Below are positions 17,901 to 26,017 of a DNA stretch of 49,413 nt, piece by piece. Position 1 is the stretch's first letter; each line of letters starts with the position of its first letter. This DNA comes from Syntrophales bacterium. Lineage in GTDB: Bacteria > Desulfobacterota > Syntrophia > Syntrophales > UBA2210. The DNA lies in contig JALNXD010000021.1 of the NCBI GenBank assembly GCA_023230565.1, positions 1 through 49,413 on the forward strand. Direction: 5' to 3'. The position numbers were made by a program, and so were the translations under genes. The notes beneath the pieces are model-generated. The model saw only the letters and a program-made list of their open reading frames with translations, ran no database searches and had not been told where the DNA came from.

Positions 17901-18552
17901 AACGTTCTGCCTTTTTTGCGTGCCGCGATGTCGCGTTAAGTTGGCTTTTTACCTCGCCAAGGATATCATTGAGCCGGAGCATATTCTGGCGGGTAGCTTC
18001 CATTTTGCGGATTGCAGATTCTTTACGAGATTTGTATTTAATCACTCCGGCAGCCTCTTCGATAAATTGCCGGCGTTCATCAGGCTTTGCTTCTATTAGC
18101 CTGGAGACTCTTTCCTGTTCGACTATTGAATACGTTCTGAAACCGACTCCCGCATCCATAAAGAATTCTCTGATGTCGAGAAGACGGCAGGGAACATTGT
18201 TGATGTTGTATTCACTTTCACCATCACGGAATATTTTTCTGGTAACGGTTACTTCGGTGCAGTCTGAATACTTGTTGGCGATTTTTACACCGTCATTCAA
18301 GAGAGTGATCGCTACTTCAGCCATACTTACAGGTTGAGCATCCTCGCTTCCATGAAAAATAACATCTTCCATTTTTTTGCCGCGAAGCTGAGTGATCCGC
18401 TGTTCGCCCATTACCCACCGTATTGCATCAACGACATTGCTTTTGCCGCAGCCGTTCGGACCTACAATAGCACTGATTCCGGGAGAAAAATTAAGCGGTG
18501 TTTTGTCTCTGAATGATTTGAAACCCAGGATTTCGATTTTTTTCAGCTTCAT
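14992..18552 (-). CDS. smc: Chromosome segregation ATPase Smc
   Basis: A 1186-residue SMC protein of normal length. The N-terminal ATPase half has Walker A GPNGCGKSNVVDA (about 32-44). Two coiled-coil arms (about 170-500 and 670-1010) flank a hinge domain (about 515-640, with HGLVADYMEVP near its start and a conserved GG-rich turn TGGSG near 667). The C-terminal ATPase half has the signature LSGGEKALSA and Walker B LILDEADAPLDD. The protein organises and compacts chromosomal DNA with ScpA/ScpB, which are not in the window. It is the first gene of the minus-strand smc-ftsY run. Confidence 0.98.
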   Translation of the reverse strand: MKLKKIEILGFKSFRDKTPLNFSPGISAIVGPNGCGKSNVVDAIRWVMGEQRITQLRGKKMEDVIFHGSEDAQPVSMAEVAITLLNDGVKIANKYSDCTEVTVTRKIFRDGESEYNINNVPCRLLDIREFFMDAGVGFRTYSIVEQERVSRLIEAKPDERRQFIEEAAGVIKYKSRKESAIRKMEATRQNMLRLNDILGEVKSQLNATSRHAKKAERFKALKQEIKELQITLSLQLFSELSKKKDNIEEKIRIITMQKSESEARIMSLEASVEDIKSRIEDAETKSAICQEKYYSTKNEIGINEQKIEFLKKMVADLKTKEISTLTEINDLKRRRGDMEKEKEALQKILSDSDTGILQSREDISIQQKIVNGLKEQQREIRDTLDILKSRHVETVTERGRLKNILFALEKEIENLGRKAQHEDGEITEYNQKIQSLKSTSETLKRNHADSEKKINELREKKAAYKDKIAAAREELSEADETLEKLREQMALKISRLTSLKELQENFEWCSEGTRCIMTESRRSTWAAGTVHGLVADYMEVPEEYENAVEAALGDKLQFMVVDNQDDGIKAIDYLKKRSSGRGSFVPLATESRPAAVLPRYLKETVKLTDVVKAREGGMEGFISMLLGDVLLIPDLAKGKELWKKNGFTGTFVTPDGDIISHEGILTGGSGIACGSSLLKNKREISELEQEINEIDFTLKDEGTKKKEIVTIIEDSREELEAAGREIHETELQENGLRKDVERTESEISWLNQRIRILSYNIENMKREEAESHHRIAEIKEDLEKNEEKTNDDALAIEKLQEEWHIVTDELDKQELCLTEEKIALTAFEERKISGLKSLQTLKIGLRDIEDRILANTNGIEECKKNIIMHTADLDEMEKELGRLYESYKIEEKNLSEVKELQNSHEITLKEKEKEYQSAKKTYDAITQELNQETFEIKEVTMQIEAVYQRMAEKYQIQLSDLLPAFAPLDDDTSNEFEKRLKMKRQHLGEFGEVNLLALSEHEELKKRHEFLTIQHKDLTTSLDTLQKTISRINGITRKRFAETFEAVNDNFKKVFPKLFPGGHGSLHLTDETDMLETGVDIEIQIPGKKRQSLSLLSGGEKALSAVSLIFAILLHRPTPFLILDEADAPLDDTNVQLFTKLVGDISKESQIIYITHNKRTMEAADNLIGVTMQKNGISTIVSVNMN

Positions 18553-18890
18553 AAGAGGGTTTTCCGTGTGTATCTGATTCAGAACCTTTTTTCGAATTTA
18601 TCAAAATAATGGAGCTATGTAAAGGAAAAACACAATACAAGGTATTCATTAGAATCACAACTACAATATGTTGTGTCTATTTCGAAATCATATATAATTT
18701 GATTGATTCGTAAAAAAGTCGTTTTTCCCTCGCCTGGCGGGATGGAATGAAGGGTAGGGAAGGAAGTAACTGATCGCGATGGCATGAGTAATCACCCTCG
18801 CCCCTCAAGGGACAGGAGATTTAGCTTGACACAATACGCAATAAAAACTATCACTTGGGGAAAATACTATGCAGAAGGCGGGGAGGGGAA
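18553..18890. other. Divergent smc / acyl-CoA ligase intergenic region with REP-like repeats
   Basis: The region between the divergent starts carries an AT-rich half next to smc and a GC-rich half with two degenerate repeat segments. 18726-18763 has CCCTCGCCTGGCGGGATGG followed by a purine-rich tract. 18792-18820 has CACCCTCGCCCCTCAAGGGA. Together they resemble an interspersed repeat often seen between genes. A promoter for the ligase follows at 18826-18854. Confidence 0.45.
18826..18854 (+). promoter_or_regulatory. Predicted sigma-70 promoter of acyl-CoA ligase operon
   Basis: A perfect -35 TTGACA (18826-18831), a 17-bp spacer and -10 TATCAC (18849-18854, four of six matches) lie just upstream of the acyl-CoA ligase start at 18891. 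Confidence 0.5.
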
Positions 18891-20531
18891 ATGAACGGGT
18901 TTCAGGAAATTACCATTGGTCGTCTTCTCAGACAAACAGCTGAAAAATATTACACCCGGGAAGCGCTTGTCTGCCCCGGATTTGGAATTCGCAAAACCTA
19001 TGGAGAATTACTGGATGCCTGTACGCGGGTAGCCAAAGGATTCATGGCCGTTGGTGTCGAACCGGGAGATAAAGTCTCCGTGTGGGCCACAAATGTTCCA
19101 GAATGGGTTTACTTGCAGTTCGGATTGGGAATGATCGGAGCTGTAATGGTAACAGTCAATACAAATTACAAATCAAGCGAATTGGAGTATATCCTGCGAC
19201 AGTCGGATTCTACGACACTTGTTCTCATTGAAAAATACAAAGATACAAACTTTTATGAAACGGTAAGAACCATAATTCCGGATCTGGATAGCTCGGAAGC
19301 GGGGGGTGTTTTGGCGCAAGAACTGCCCTGCCTGTCAACGTTAATATATATAGGTACAAGGGAAAAGGTCCCCGGCATGTTCAATTTCAATGAATTGCTG
19401 GAAGAAGGAACCCGTATTTCAGATGATATGCTTCGCAAAAGGGAAAAAACAGTACAGTGCCATGATGTGGTGAATATGCAGTATACCTCTGGAACGACCG
19501 GCTTCCCCAAAGGGGTCATGTTAACGCATTACAATATAATAAATAATGCCCGCATGGTAGGTTCGGTAATGGGCATGTCGCCGGAAGACAGACTGCTGAC
19601 GCAGGTTCCTCTTTTTCACTGCTTCGGATGCGTCATGAGCACCCTTAATTGCGTGTATTACGGATCAACAATGGTTCTTTTGGAGTATTTCGATCCGCTT
19701 GAGACTTTGAAAACGGTTGAGGCAGAAAAATGCACTGCGATAAATGGTGTTCCTACAATGTTTATCGCTATTTTGAGCCATCCGGATTTCAGAAAATATG
19801 ATATGTCGTCTCTCAGGACGGGTATCATGGCAGGGGCCCCGTGCCCTGTCGATTCTATGAAGAGGGTGATAACAGATATGCATTGCCCCGAGATAGTCAT
19901 TGCCTACGGCTTGACGGAAAGTTCACCTGTTATGACTATGACAAGGAGGGAGGATCCGATCGAGCTGCGGGTATCGACAGTGGGAAGGCTGTTTGATGGC
20001 GTTGAGGCAAAAATTATTGATCCCGAAACAGGAAAAGAAGTGCCACCGGATGTTCAGGGAGAAATTATTACGCGAAGTCCTTGCGTAATGAAGGGATACT
20101 ATAAAATGCCTGAAGAGACTTCTGAAGCAATCGATTCAGATGGATGGCTGCATACAGGCGATTTAGGCTCTGCAAATGAAAAGGGATATTTTAGCATTAG
20201 CGGAAGAATCAAAGACATGATCATTCGGGGAGGAGAAAATATCTATCCACGCGAGATTGAAGAATTCTTGCATTCTCATCCAAAAGTACGTGATATTTAT
20301 GTAATTGGAATTCCTGATAAAAAATATGGTGAGCAGGTGTTGGCAGTCATTGTACCGGAAACAGGAATCGATCTTGAGGCCAAAGAACTTGCCGAATTCA
20401 GCCGTGAAAAAATAGCACGCCACAAAATACCTCTTTACTGGGAATTTACAGAGGATATTCCCATGACAGCAAGCGGTAAGGTTCAGAAATATAAGCTTGT
20501 CGAGCGCTACACTAAAAAATACAAACAATGA
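18891..20531 (+). CDS. Fatty acyl-CoA ligase (AMP-forming)
   Basis: A 546-residue member of the ANL superfamily. It has the P-loop YTSGTTGFPKG, the core motif YGLTESSP, the hinge segment HTGDLGSANEKGYFSISGRIKDMIIRGG (written here only as its ends HTGDLG and IRGGENIYP), and the C-terminal catalytic Lys in TASGKVQKYK. It activates a carboxylic acid to its CoA thioester with ATP. Overall likeness to FadD-type medium/long-chain ligases suggests a fatty acid substrate, which the sequence does not prove. The start is placed at 18891, since GGAGGGG precedes it; a longer frame begins only with TTG at 18855. The stop overlaps the next gene's ATG. Confidence 0.92.
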   Translation: MNGFQEITIGRLLRQTAEKYYTREALVCPGFGIRKTYGELLDACTRVAKGFMAVGVEPGDKVSVWATNVPEWVYLQFGLGMIGAVMVTVNTNYKSSELEYILRQSDSTTLVLIEKYKDTNFYETVRTIIPDLDSSEAGGVLAQELPCLSTLIYIGTREKVPGMFNFNELLEEGTRISDDMLRKREKTVQCHDVVNMQYTSGTTGFPKGVMLTHYNIINNARMVGSVMGMSPEDRLLTQVPLFHCFGCVMSTLNCVYYGSTMVLLEYFDPLETLKTVEAEKCTAINGVPTMFIAILSHPDFRKYDMSSLRTGIMAGAPCPVDSMKRVITDMHCPEIVIAYGLTESSPVMTMTRREDPIELRVSTVGRLFDGVEAKIIDPETGKEVPPDVQGEIITRSPCVMKGYYKMPEETSEAIDSDGWLHTGDLGSANEKGYFSISGRIKDMIIRGGENIYPREIEEFLHSHPKVRDIYVIGIPDKKYGEQVLAVIVPETGIDLEAKELAEFSREKIARHKIPLYWEFTEDIPMTASGKVQKYKLVERYTKKYKQ

Positions 20532-21802
20532 CAAACAGTCTGCGACAGGAATTTTATAAGGAGCTGGGTCAAAATAATATGAATCTCCTCTGGCACCTTA
20601 AGGAAATTCTGAAAAATCTGCCCTTCAAGCATGTACTTGATATAGGTGCAAGTGTGAGCGTTTCAAAGAATATTTGTCTTCCTGAATGTGTCGAAAAAGC
20701 GGTAATTGTCGATCCGGACAGCGAAATAGTCAGTAACATAATACATATCTGCAATGATGACAGACTCGAGGCTCTCGAAGGTGGAATAGAAGCCATTAAT
20801 TTGGAAGACAGACAGTTTGATATGGTTTTTTTTATTATGTCTCTATTATGGGTTGATGATCCGCGGGCCGCGTTACAAAAGGCGATATCGAAGTCACCAG
20901 CTTATATTGTGATAGCAAATCCGGTGTTTTCGCCTGAACAGCTAAAAAGAGCTTCATCTTGTTTTCGCTGCTATAAAGATGAATTTATTGAAAAGGTGGA
21001 AAAATATTACGCACGAGCGTTAGATATCGATGAAATAATGCAATCCAGCGACTATTATCCTCTTGTTGTGTTCCGCACAATATCATGGAGCCCCACTCCA
21101 GAGCACAGTCTTCGCACAGTTCTTTATACGAAAGAAAAACCGGACAGGATACCCTATGATAATGCAAAATATATCATTCAGGTAAACAGCAAATGCAATT
21201 GCAACTGTCCTGCCTGTTACGTCGTGAAGACCGGTGATGATCTCGAGGCAGCCGTATTCAAAACACTTATTGAAGACATACATGAAAATGAAACAATCAG
21301 TTTGCGGGGAGGGGAACCGACTCTTACCGAAAATCTTATTGAAGGCTATATTCATCCGGCCCTTGACAGGGGCATTAATGTCATTCTCGAAAGTAACGGA
21401 TTATTCATTGGTTCGGCATATTACCAACGCTATCTCGAAATACTTACTTCTAAAAATATTCAAGTAAGGTTGAGTCTCGACAGGGAGCACATCGATCTTT
21501 TCCCGGAAAGGATACGGCTAACAAAGATAGGTTGGATTTCAAAATTTATTTATGATGCGGAGGAGCGTAACATTAAATTCGGTCTTTTCAGTCTCGGAAT
21601 GAGCAGAGAGCAGGTGATGCGGTTTTTGAGTGAATATTCAGTGGAATCATGGATAGGTTATATCCGGCCCCTTACGAAATATTCAGACATTACCGAGTTG
21701 CCGATCAGGGGTAAATTTATTGATGTCGATGGAAAAATCCATGATCATATTACCGGAGTCGGATGGATCGGCACCCCGGATGAAGATTCACTCGGAAAAT
21801 AG
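20528..21802 (+). CDS. Methyltransferase-like domain fused to radical SAM domain
   Basis: A 424-residue two-part protein. Residues 1 to about 130 look like a class I SAM-dependent methyltransferase fold: motif I VLDIGASVS (36-44), an acidic end to strand 2 in IVDPDSE (60-66), and LLWVDDPR in the position of a post-II loop. Residues about 205-424 form a radical SAM domain with the 4Fe-4S motif CNCNCPAC (Cys223, Cys227, Cys230), the SAM-contact motif RGGEPT (about 265) and an ESNG strand. Its ATG overlaps the ligase stop (ATGA), so the two are translationally coupled. The substrate is unknown. No SPASM or B12 domain is visible. The methyltransferase domain has an imperfect glycine loop and may be inactive. 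Confidence 0.8.
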   Translation: MTNSLRQEFYKELGQNNMNLLWHLKEILKNLPFKHVLDIGASVSVSKNICLPECVEKAVIVDPDSEIVSNIIHICNDDRLEALEGGIEAINLEDRQFDMVFFIMSLLWVDDPRAALQKAISKSPAYIVIANPVFSPEQLKRASSCFRCYKDEFIEKVEKYYARALDIDEIMQSSDYYPLVVFRTISWSPTPEHSLRTVLYTKEKPDRIPYDNAKYIIQVNSKCNCNCPACYVVKTGDDLEAAVFKTLIEDIHENETISLRGGEPTLTENLIEGYIHPALDRGINVILESNGLFIGSAYYQRYLEILTSKNIQVRLSLDREHIDLFPERIRLTKIGWISKFIYDAEERNIKFGLFSLGMSREQVMRFLSEYSVESWIGYIRPLTKYSDITELPIRGKFIDVDGKIHDHITGVGWIGTPDEDSLGK

Positions 21803-21859
21803 AAAAGCATGCTTCTTGTAAAGCAAAAGAGTCGTAAGGAAAGTACGTCTCGCGAAGCT

Positions 21860-21905
21860 GTCCCGGCAAACCCGCGCGCATGGGCAGCTCGGACATTGCC
21901 GGGAC
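21860..21905. repeat. 10-bp perfect inverted repeat between convergent genes
   Basis: GTCCCGGCAA (21860-21869) and TTGCCGGGAC (21896-21905) are exact inverted copies around a 26-nt GC-rich loop. They lie between the radical SAM gene and the end of the NuoF-like gene. The element could serve as a two-way transcription barrier, although no T-run follows, or be a copy of an interspersed repeat. Confidence 0.55.
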
Positions 21906-21975
21906 GGGCGCTCAGCATCGACAGCACGGTACCCGAAACACAGCTGATTCGCGGTCAAAACCTCTTACCTCGTAT

Positions 21976-24900
21976 CTATACTTCCGCATCGCATCTAAGA
22001 CAGCGCGATGCTTCTCTGATGGCTGTTTCAAGTGAAAACCCGAGTTCCACTTCGGCAAAATTAACTTTCCTCATAGCAGGTTCCAGTTCGGGCATTGCTG
22101 CCTGGGGCTGTTCTTCCGATTCTTCATCTATTTCGAACGGTATATCGATTTTCTCCTGTGCCGGAGCTTCCCAGAGAGGCTCTCCATTCAAGGTGCGTAT
22201 CGCAACATCGATTTCGACGGCCGCATCATGCCCTGCCTGAATGGCGCCAACTACAGTCCAGGGACCGGTAACGGCATCGCCTCCTGCATAGAACTTTGCA
22301 TTTGTCGTTTCGGCTCTTCTGCCGGCCGCAAGATCGAAGCAGGACCATCTGTTTATTGAAATTCCGCTCTCTTCCGGAACGAAACCGACATCTGGTTCCT
22401 GGCCGATAGCGGAAATGATTGAATCTACACTTAAGGTGAATTCGGAGCCTTCGATGCGAACCGGTTTACGCCGGCCGCTCCGATCGAAGTCACCCGGCTT
22501 CATCCTTTCGCAGGCAATTCCGATTACCTTGCCATTTTCGGTGATAATTTTTGTGGGTGCTACGAAATATTCGATTTTAATCCCTTCATGTTCTGCGGCT
22601 ATAATTTCTTCTTCGGCGGCCGGCATATCTTCACGGGTTCTCCTGTAGATAATCGTAACTTCGGCGCCCAGCCTGACGGCCACACGGGCAGCATCGATTG
22701 CCGAATTACCTCCGCCGATGACGGCAACACGGGTGCCCAATACTTTTTCGCCCTTTACCCAGGCATTTTCATTAATATTGAAATCTCTAAGAAATTCAAC
22801 GCCACCATACACGCCTTCGGCATCTTCTCCCTCGACTCCCAATTTCTGACTCTTATGGGCCCCCGGTGCAAGATAAATGTAATCATATTTTTCATTGATC
22901 TCACCAAAAGAAACATCTCTGCCCACCCGTCTGTTGCAGAGTATTTCGACTCCCAAGGCTCTGATATCGTCGATTTCTTTGGCGAGAATTTCCCTGGGGA
23001 GCCTGTAGGAAGGAATACCGTACCGCATCATCCCTCCCGCTTCAGGAAGTTCTTCATAGACTGTTACTGCATAGCCGCGAATGGCAAGATCCCTGGCAGT
23101 TGTAAGTCCTGCAGGACCGGCACCGATAACAGCGATTTTCTCTTTCCTGGTTACCGGCACTGCCTCAACTTCAGGTTTTGCCGCATTATCGGTTATGAAG
23201 CGCTTTACGAATTTGATTGCAAGAGATTCATCCAGCGTGGCTCTTCTGCACTTCGATTGACATTGATGATCGCAGACTCTTCCGCATACTGCAGGGAAGG
23301 GATTGGTCCTCAGCAATACTTTGTAGGCATCATCCAAACGTCCTGCGCGTACCAGTGCCAGATATGATGGCACATCCATGCCGATAGGACAGGCGTTCTG
23401 GCATGGTGATTTGAACAGTGCCGAACAGACGCCGGCGGGACATCGTTTTTCTTTTATATGTGCTTCATACTCGTCTCTGAAATATCTGATAGTGCTCAGT
23501 ACCGGATTGGGCGCCGTCTGCCCCAGCCCGCAAAGTGCCGAATCTTTGATTACTTGAGCCATTTCCTCGAGAAGCTCTATATCTCCTTCCCGTCCCTTCC
23601 CCTCACAGATATTGGTCAGGATTTCAAGCATCCTTTTTGTGCCTTCGCGACAGGGAACACATTTGCCGCATGATTCATCCTGGCAGAAATCCATAAAAAA
23701 GCGTGCCATATCGACGGGGCACATATCCTCATTCATTACAATCATGCCACCTGATCCCATAATCGCACCAAGTTCAGCCACAGTTTCAAAATCAACCGGC
23801 GCGTTCAAATGCTGTATGGGAATCATTCCCCCTGAGGGACCTCCGAGTTGTGCCGCTTTAAATTTCTTGCCGTTGGGAATGCCTCCTCCTATATCAAATA
23901 CGATCGTTCCAAGCGGTGTGCCCATTGGAACTTCCACGAGGCCGACATTATTTACATCTCCTGTAAGGGCGAATACTTTTGTCCCCTTACTCTTCTCATT
24001 ACCGACAGACGCAAACCAGGCGCTTCCTTTGTGAATGATCTGGCCTACATTGGCAAATGTCTCTACATTATTGAGAATGCTCGGCTGTTTCCAGAGACCG
24101 GCCACAGCAGGAAAAGGAGGGCGCGGTCTCGGCATGCCCCGCTTGCCCTCAATAGACGTCATGAGTGCCGTTTCTTCGCCGCATACAAACGCTCCCGCCC
24201 CCTGATAGATTTCAATGTCGAAATTGAATCCGGTGTCGAGTATATTCTCTCCGAGAAGGCCATATTCTTTAGCCTGCTCAATTGCAATTGAAAGCCTCCG
24301 GATAGCAAGAGGATATTCAGCCCTGCAATAAATGTAGCCTTTACTTGAACCGATGGCTTTGGCAGCGATAACCATACCTTCAAGAATGGCATGAGGGTCG
24401 GCCTCGAGAACACTGCGATCCATGAATGCGCCCGGATCTCCTTCATCAGCGTTGCATAACACATACTTGACATCACTTTTTGACTGAGACGCAAATTTCC
24501 ACTTGAGGCCTGTTGGGAATCCTGCTCCGCCCCTTCCGCGAAGTCCGGAATCCAGCATCTCTTTGACAATCCCTTCCGGTGACAATTCCGTGAGGGCCTT
24601 TGCCATTCCGGCATAGCCGTCTCTTGCAATATATTCATCGATAATTTCCGGGTCTATGAGACCTTTATTGCGCAAAACTCTGAGTTTTTGATGCGCGAAA
24701 AAAGGGATTTCTCCCATTTCCGGTATGCGTTCTTCCGTCAGCGGCTCTTTATAAAAGAGTCTTTCAACCGGTCTGCCCTTGAGCAGATGTTCTTCCACTA
24801 CTTCAGGAATATCCTCCGGACTGACTTCTACGTACATTATCCCGTCGGGATATACGACCATTACGGGACCCATGGCACAAAAGCCGTTGCAGCCCGTTTC

Positions 24901-25032
24901 AACCACTCTTATTTCTTCAGAAAGGTTTTGCTTTGCCAATTCAGCCATGAGGGCCTGCTTAACGGCGACACTTCCCGTAGCATGGCAGCCGGTACCGCCA
25001 CAGATCAGTATATGAGACCGAAAAACCTTCAT
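21976..25032 (-). CDS. NuoF/HndC-like NADH dehydrogenase subunit fused to GltD-like oxidoreductase
   Basis: A 1018-residue multidomain flavoprotein. Residues 1-90 form a thioredoxin-like 2Fe-2S domain (Cys11, Cys16, Cys48, Cys52). Residues about 125-530 match NuoF: RGRGGAGFPTGLKW for NADH/FMN, CGEETAL, an SLBB segment, and the 4Fe-4S motif CGKCVPC (about 452-460). Residues about 540-1010 match the GltD/NfnB family: Cys clusters CQNACP and CGRVCDHQC, then two dinucleotide folds, GAGPAG near 636 and GGGNSA near 772. AGGAGG precedes the ATG. With the upstream NuoE-like and HndB-like genes this resembles the diaphorase part of bifurcating hydrogenases and formate dehydrogenases. Here the second electron partner appears to be the fused GltD-like part. 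Confidence 0.93.
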   Translation of the reverse strand: MKVFRSHILICGGTGCHATGSVAVKQALMAELAKQNLSEEIRVVETGCNGFCAMGPVMVVYPDGIMYVEVSPEDIPEVVEEHLLKGRPVERLFYKEPLTEERIPEMGEIPFFAHQKLRVLRNKGLIDPEIIDEYIARDGYAGMAKALTELSPEGIVKEMLDSGLRGRGGAGFPTGLKWKFASQSKSDVKYVLCNADEGDPGAFMDRSVLEADPHAILEGMVIAAKAIGSSKGYIYCRAEYPLAIRRLSIAIEQAKEYGLLGENILDTGFNFDIEIYQGAGAFVCGEETALMTSIEGKRGMPRPRPPFPAVAGLWKQPSILNNVETFANVGQIIHKGSAWFASVGNEKSKGTKVFALTGDVNNVGLVEVPMGTPLGTIVFDIGGGIPNGKKFKAAQLGGPSGGMIPIQHLNAPVDFETVAELGAIMGSGGMIVMNEDMCPVDMARFFMDFCQDESCGKCVPCREGTKRMLEILTNICEGKGREGDIELLEEMAQVIKDSALCGLGQTAPNPVLSTIRYFRDEYEAHIKEKRCPAGVCSALFKSPCQNACPIGMDVPSYLALVRAGRLDDAYKVLLRTNPFPAVCGRVCDHQCQSKCRRATLDESLAIKFVKRFITDNAAKPEVEAVPVTRKEKIAVIGAGPAGLTTARDLAIRGYAVTVYEELPEAGGMMRYGIPSYRLPREILAKEIDDIRALGVEILCNRRVGRDVSFGEINEKYDYIYLAPGAHKSQKLGVEGEDAEGVYGGVEFLRDFNINENAWVKGEKVLGTRVAVIGGGNSAIDAARVAVRLGAEVTIIYRRTREDMPAAEEEIIAAEHEGIKIEYFVAPTKIITENGKVIGIACERMKPGDFDRSGRRKPVRIEGSEFTLSVDSIISAIGQEPDVGFVPEESGISINRWSCFDLAAGRRAETTNAKFYAGGDAVTGPWTVVGAIQAGHDAAVEIDVAIRTLNGEPLWEAPAQEKIDIPFEIDEESEEQPQAAMPELEPAMRKVNFAEVELGFSLETAIREASRCLRCDAEV

Positions 25033-25082
25033 CGGATCTGAACCTCCTCTTTATCTAGTTTTTTCATTCGGCAGCCTGTTTG

Positions 25083-25466
25083 CTAATCCTGTTGTTCCTT
25101 CCCGCGAGCCAGCACAAAGGGGCTCTGGATTTCACCCTGTAAAATGTGGCGCTTGAAAATTTGCCGCATCTTGTTGGCATTCACATATTCATAGACAATA
25201 GGTTCCGTTCCGAGGATCTCTACAGTAACTTCCGGTTCCCTGCTGCAGAGCCCCATACATCCTGAAGTCGTAACTGCAACATCGGAAACGCCTGCTTCCT
25301 CTATTTCATTCAAAAGAGCATTCATGACCTCGCGGGCACCTGCAGCAATTCCGCATGTTCCCATGTGAACCGTTACCCGTACCCTCCGATCGCCTTCCCG
25401 GAGAGCATTTTCCTTATGAACTCTCTCCTTGATTTTTTTCAGATCTTCAATTTTTAATTTTGCCAT
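25083..25466 (-). CDS. HndB-like 2Fe-2S thioredoxin-fold protein
   Basis: A 127-residue protein with the segment HMGTCGIAAGAREVMNAL and a later SGCMGLC. Cysteines 38, 70 and 74 are visible, the pattern seen in HndB of NADP-reducing hydrogenase clusters. It is expected to act as a small iron-sulfur electron carrier between NuoE-like and NuoF-like subunits. The gene sits 10 nt after the NuoE-like gene and about 50 nt before the NuoF-like gene, as in hndABC order. The first Cys of a standard four-Cys site is absent, which is usual for this subfamily as far as I recall. Confidence 0.85.
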   Translation of the reverse strand: MAKLKIEDLKKIKERVHKENALREGDRRVRVTVHMGTCGIAAGAREVMNALLNEIEEAGVSDVAVTTSGCMGLCSREPEVTVEILGTEPIVYEYVNANKMRQIFKRHILQGEIQSPFVLARGKEQQD

Positions 25467-25476
25467 GACGGACCCC

Positions 25477-25971
25477 TTAATTATATTGATCCAGGATTGA
25501 CCTGAGTTTGTCCGGTTTCACCCTTCCATGAACATCGTTATCTACGACAACAACCGGTCCAAGTCCGCAGGCGCCGAGACATCGGACTGTTTCATACGTA
25601 AATCTCCGGTCTTGTGTCGTTTCTCCCTCTTTAATGCCGAACATCCGTTCCAGATTTTCTGCTATTTTTTTACCTCCACGAACATAACACGCCGTTCCGA
25701 GGCACACTCGCACTGTATGTCTTCCACGAGGCTGCATCGTAAAAAAAGAGTAGAAAGTTACAACTCCGTAGACCTGACAAAGTGGGATATTGAGTCCTTC
25801 ACCGATTCGCTCCTGAATCGGGACAGGTAAATAACCTAGAAGTTCCTGAGCCTTTTCAAGTACAGGAATCAGGCCTCCGGCCCTGCCCCTGTATTCATCG
25901 ATGATTTCATCCAATCGTTGGATCTGCTTCGGTTCGAATTCTTCCAAAAGCACTTCATCGTTTGATTTCAT
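25477..25971 (-). CDS. NuoE/HndA-like 2Fe-2S subunit
   Basis: A 164-residue protein of the 24-kDa NADH dehydrogenase subunit family. It has an N-terminal helical part (LLGYLPVPIQERI, about 44-56) and the four cluster ligands Cys90 and Cys95 (CLGTACYVRGG) and Cys131 and Cys135 (CLGACGLGP). It binds one 2Fe-2S cluster next to the NuoF flavin. It heads the nuoE-hndB-nuoF set. Complex I is unlikely, because none of the membrane subunits are nearby. Confidence 0.93.
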   Translation of the reverse strand: MKSNDEVLLEEFEPKQIQRLDEIIDEYRGRAGGLIPVLEKAQELLGYLPVPIQERIGEGLNIPLCQVYGVVTFYSFFTMQPRGRHTVRVCLGTACYVRGGKKIAENLERMFGIKEGETTQDRRFTYETVRCLGACGLGPVVVVDNDVHGRVKPDKLRSILDQYN

Positions 25972-26017
25972 GTATTATTCCTCCTGCCTGGCAATCACAA
26001 TTCATTTGAAATAACGG

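Noticed and set aside
21860..21905. Possible c-di-GMP (GEMM) riboswitch because of GGCAAACC-like bases near 21865
   Set aside because: The other conserved parts of the GEMM fold are absent and the site lies at the end of convergent genes, not before a start.
21809..22240. 143-codon plus-strand frame at the end of the NuoF-GltD gene
   Set aside because: Most of it is antisense to the certain NuoF-GltD coding region; the first part is the GC-rich inverted-repeat region.
21976..25971. Part of a respiratory complex I operon
   Set aside because: Only NuoE- and NuoF-like genes are present, with HndB-like and GltD-like parts; no NuoG or membrane subunits.
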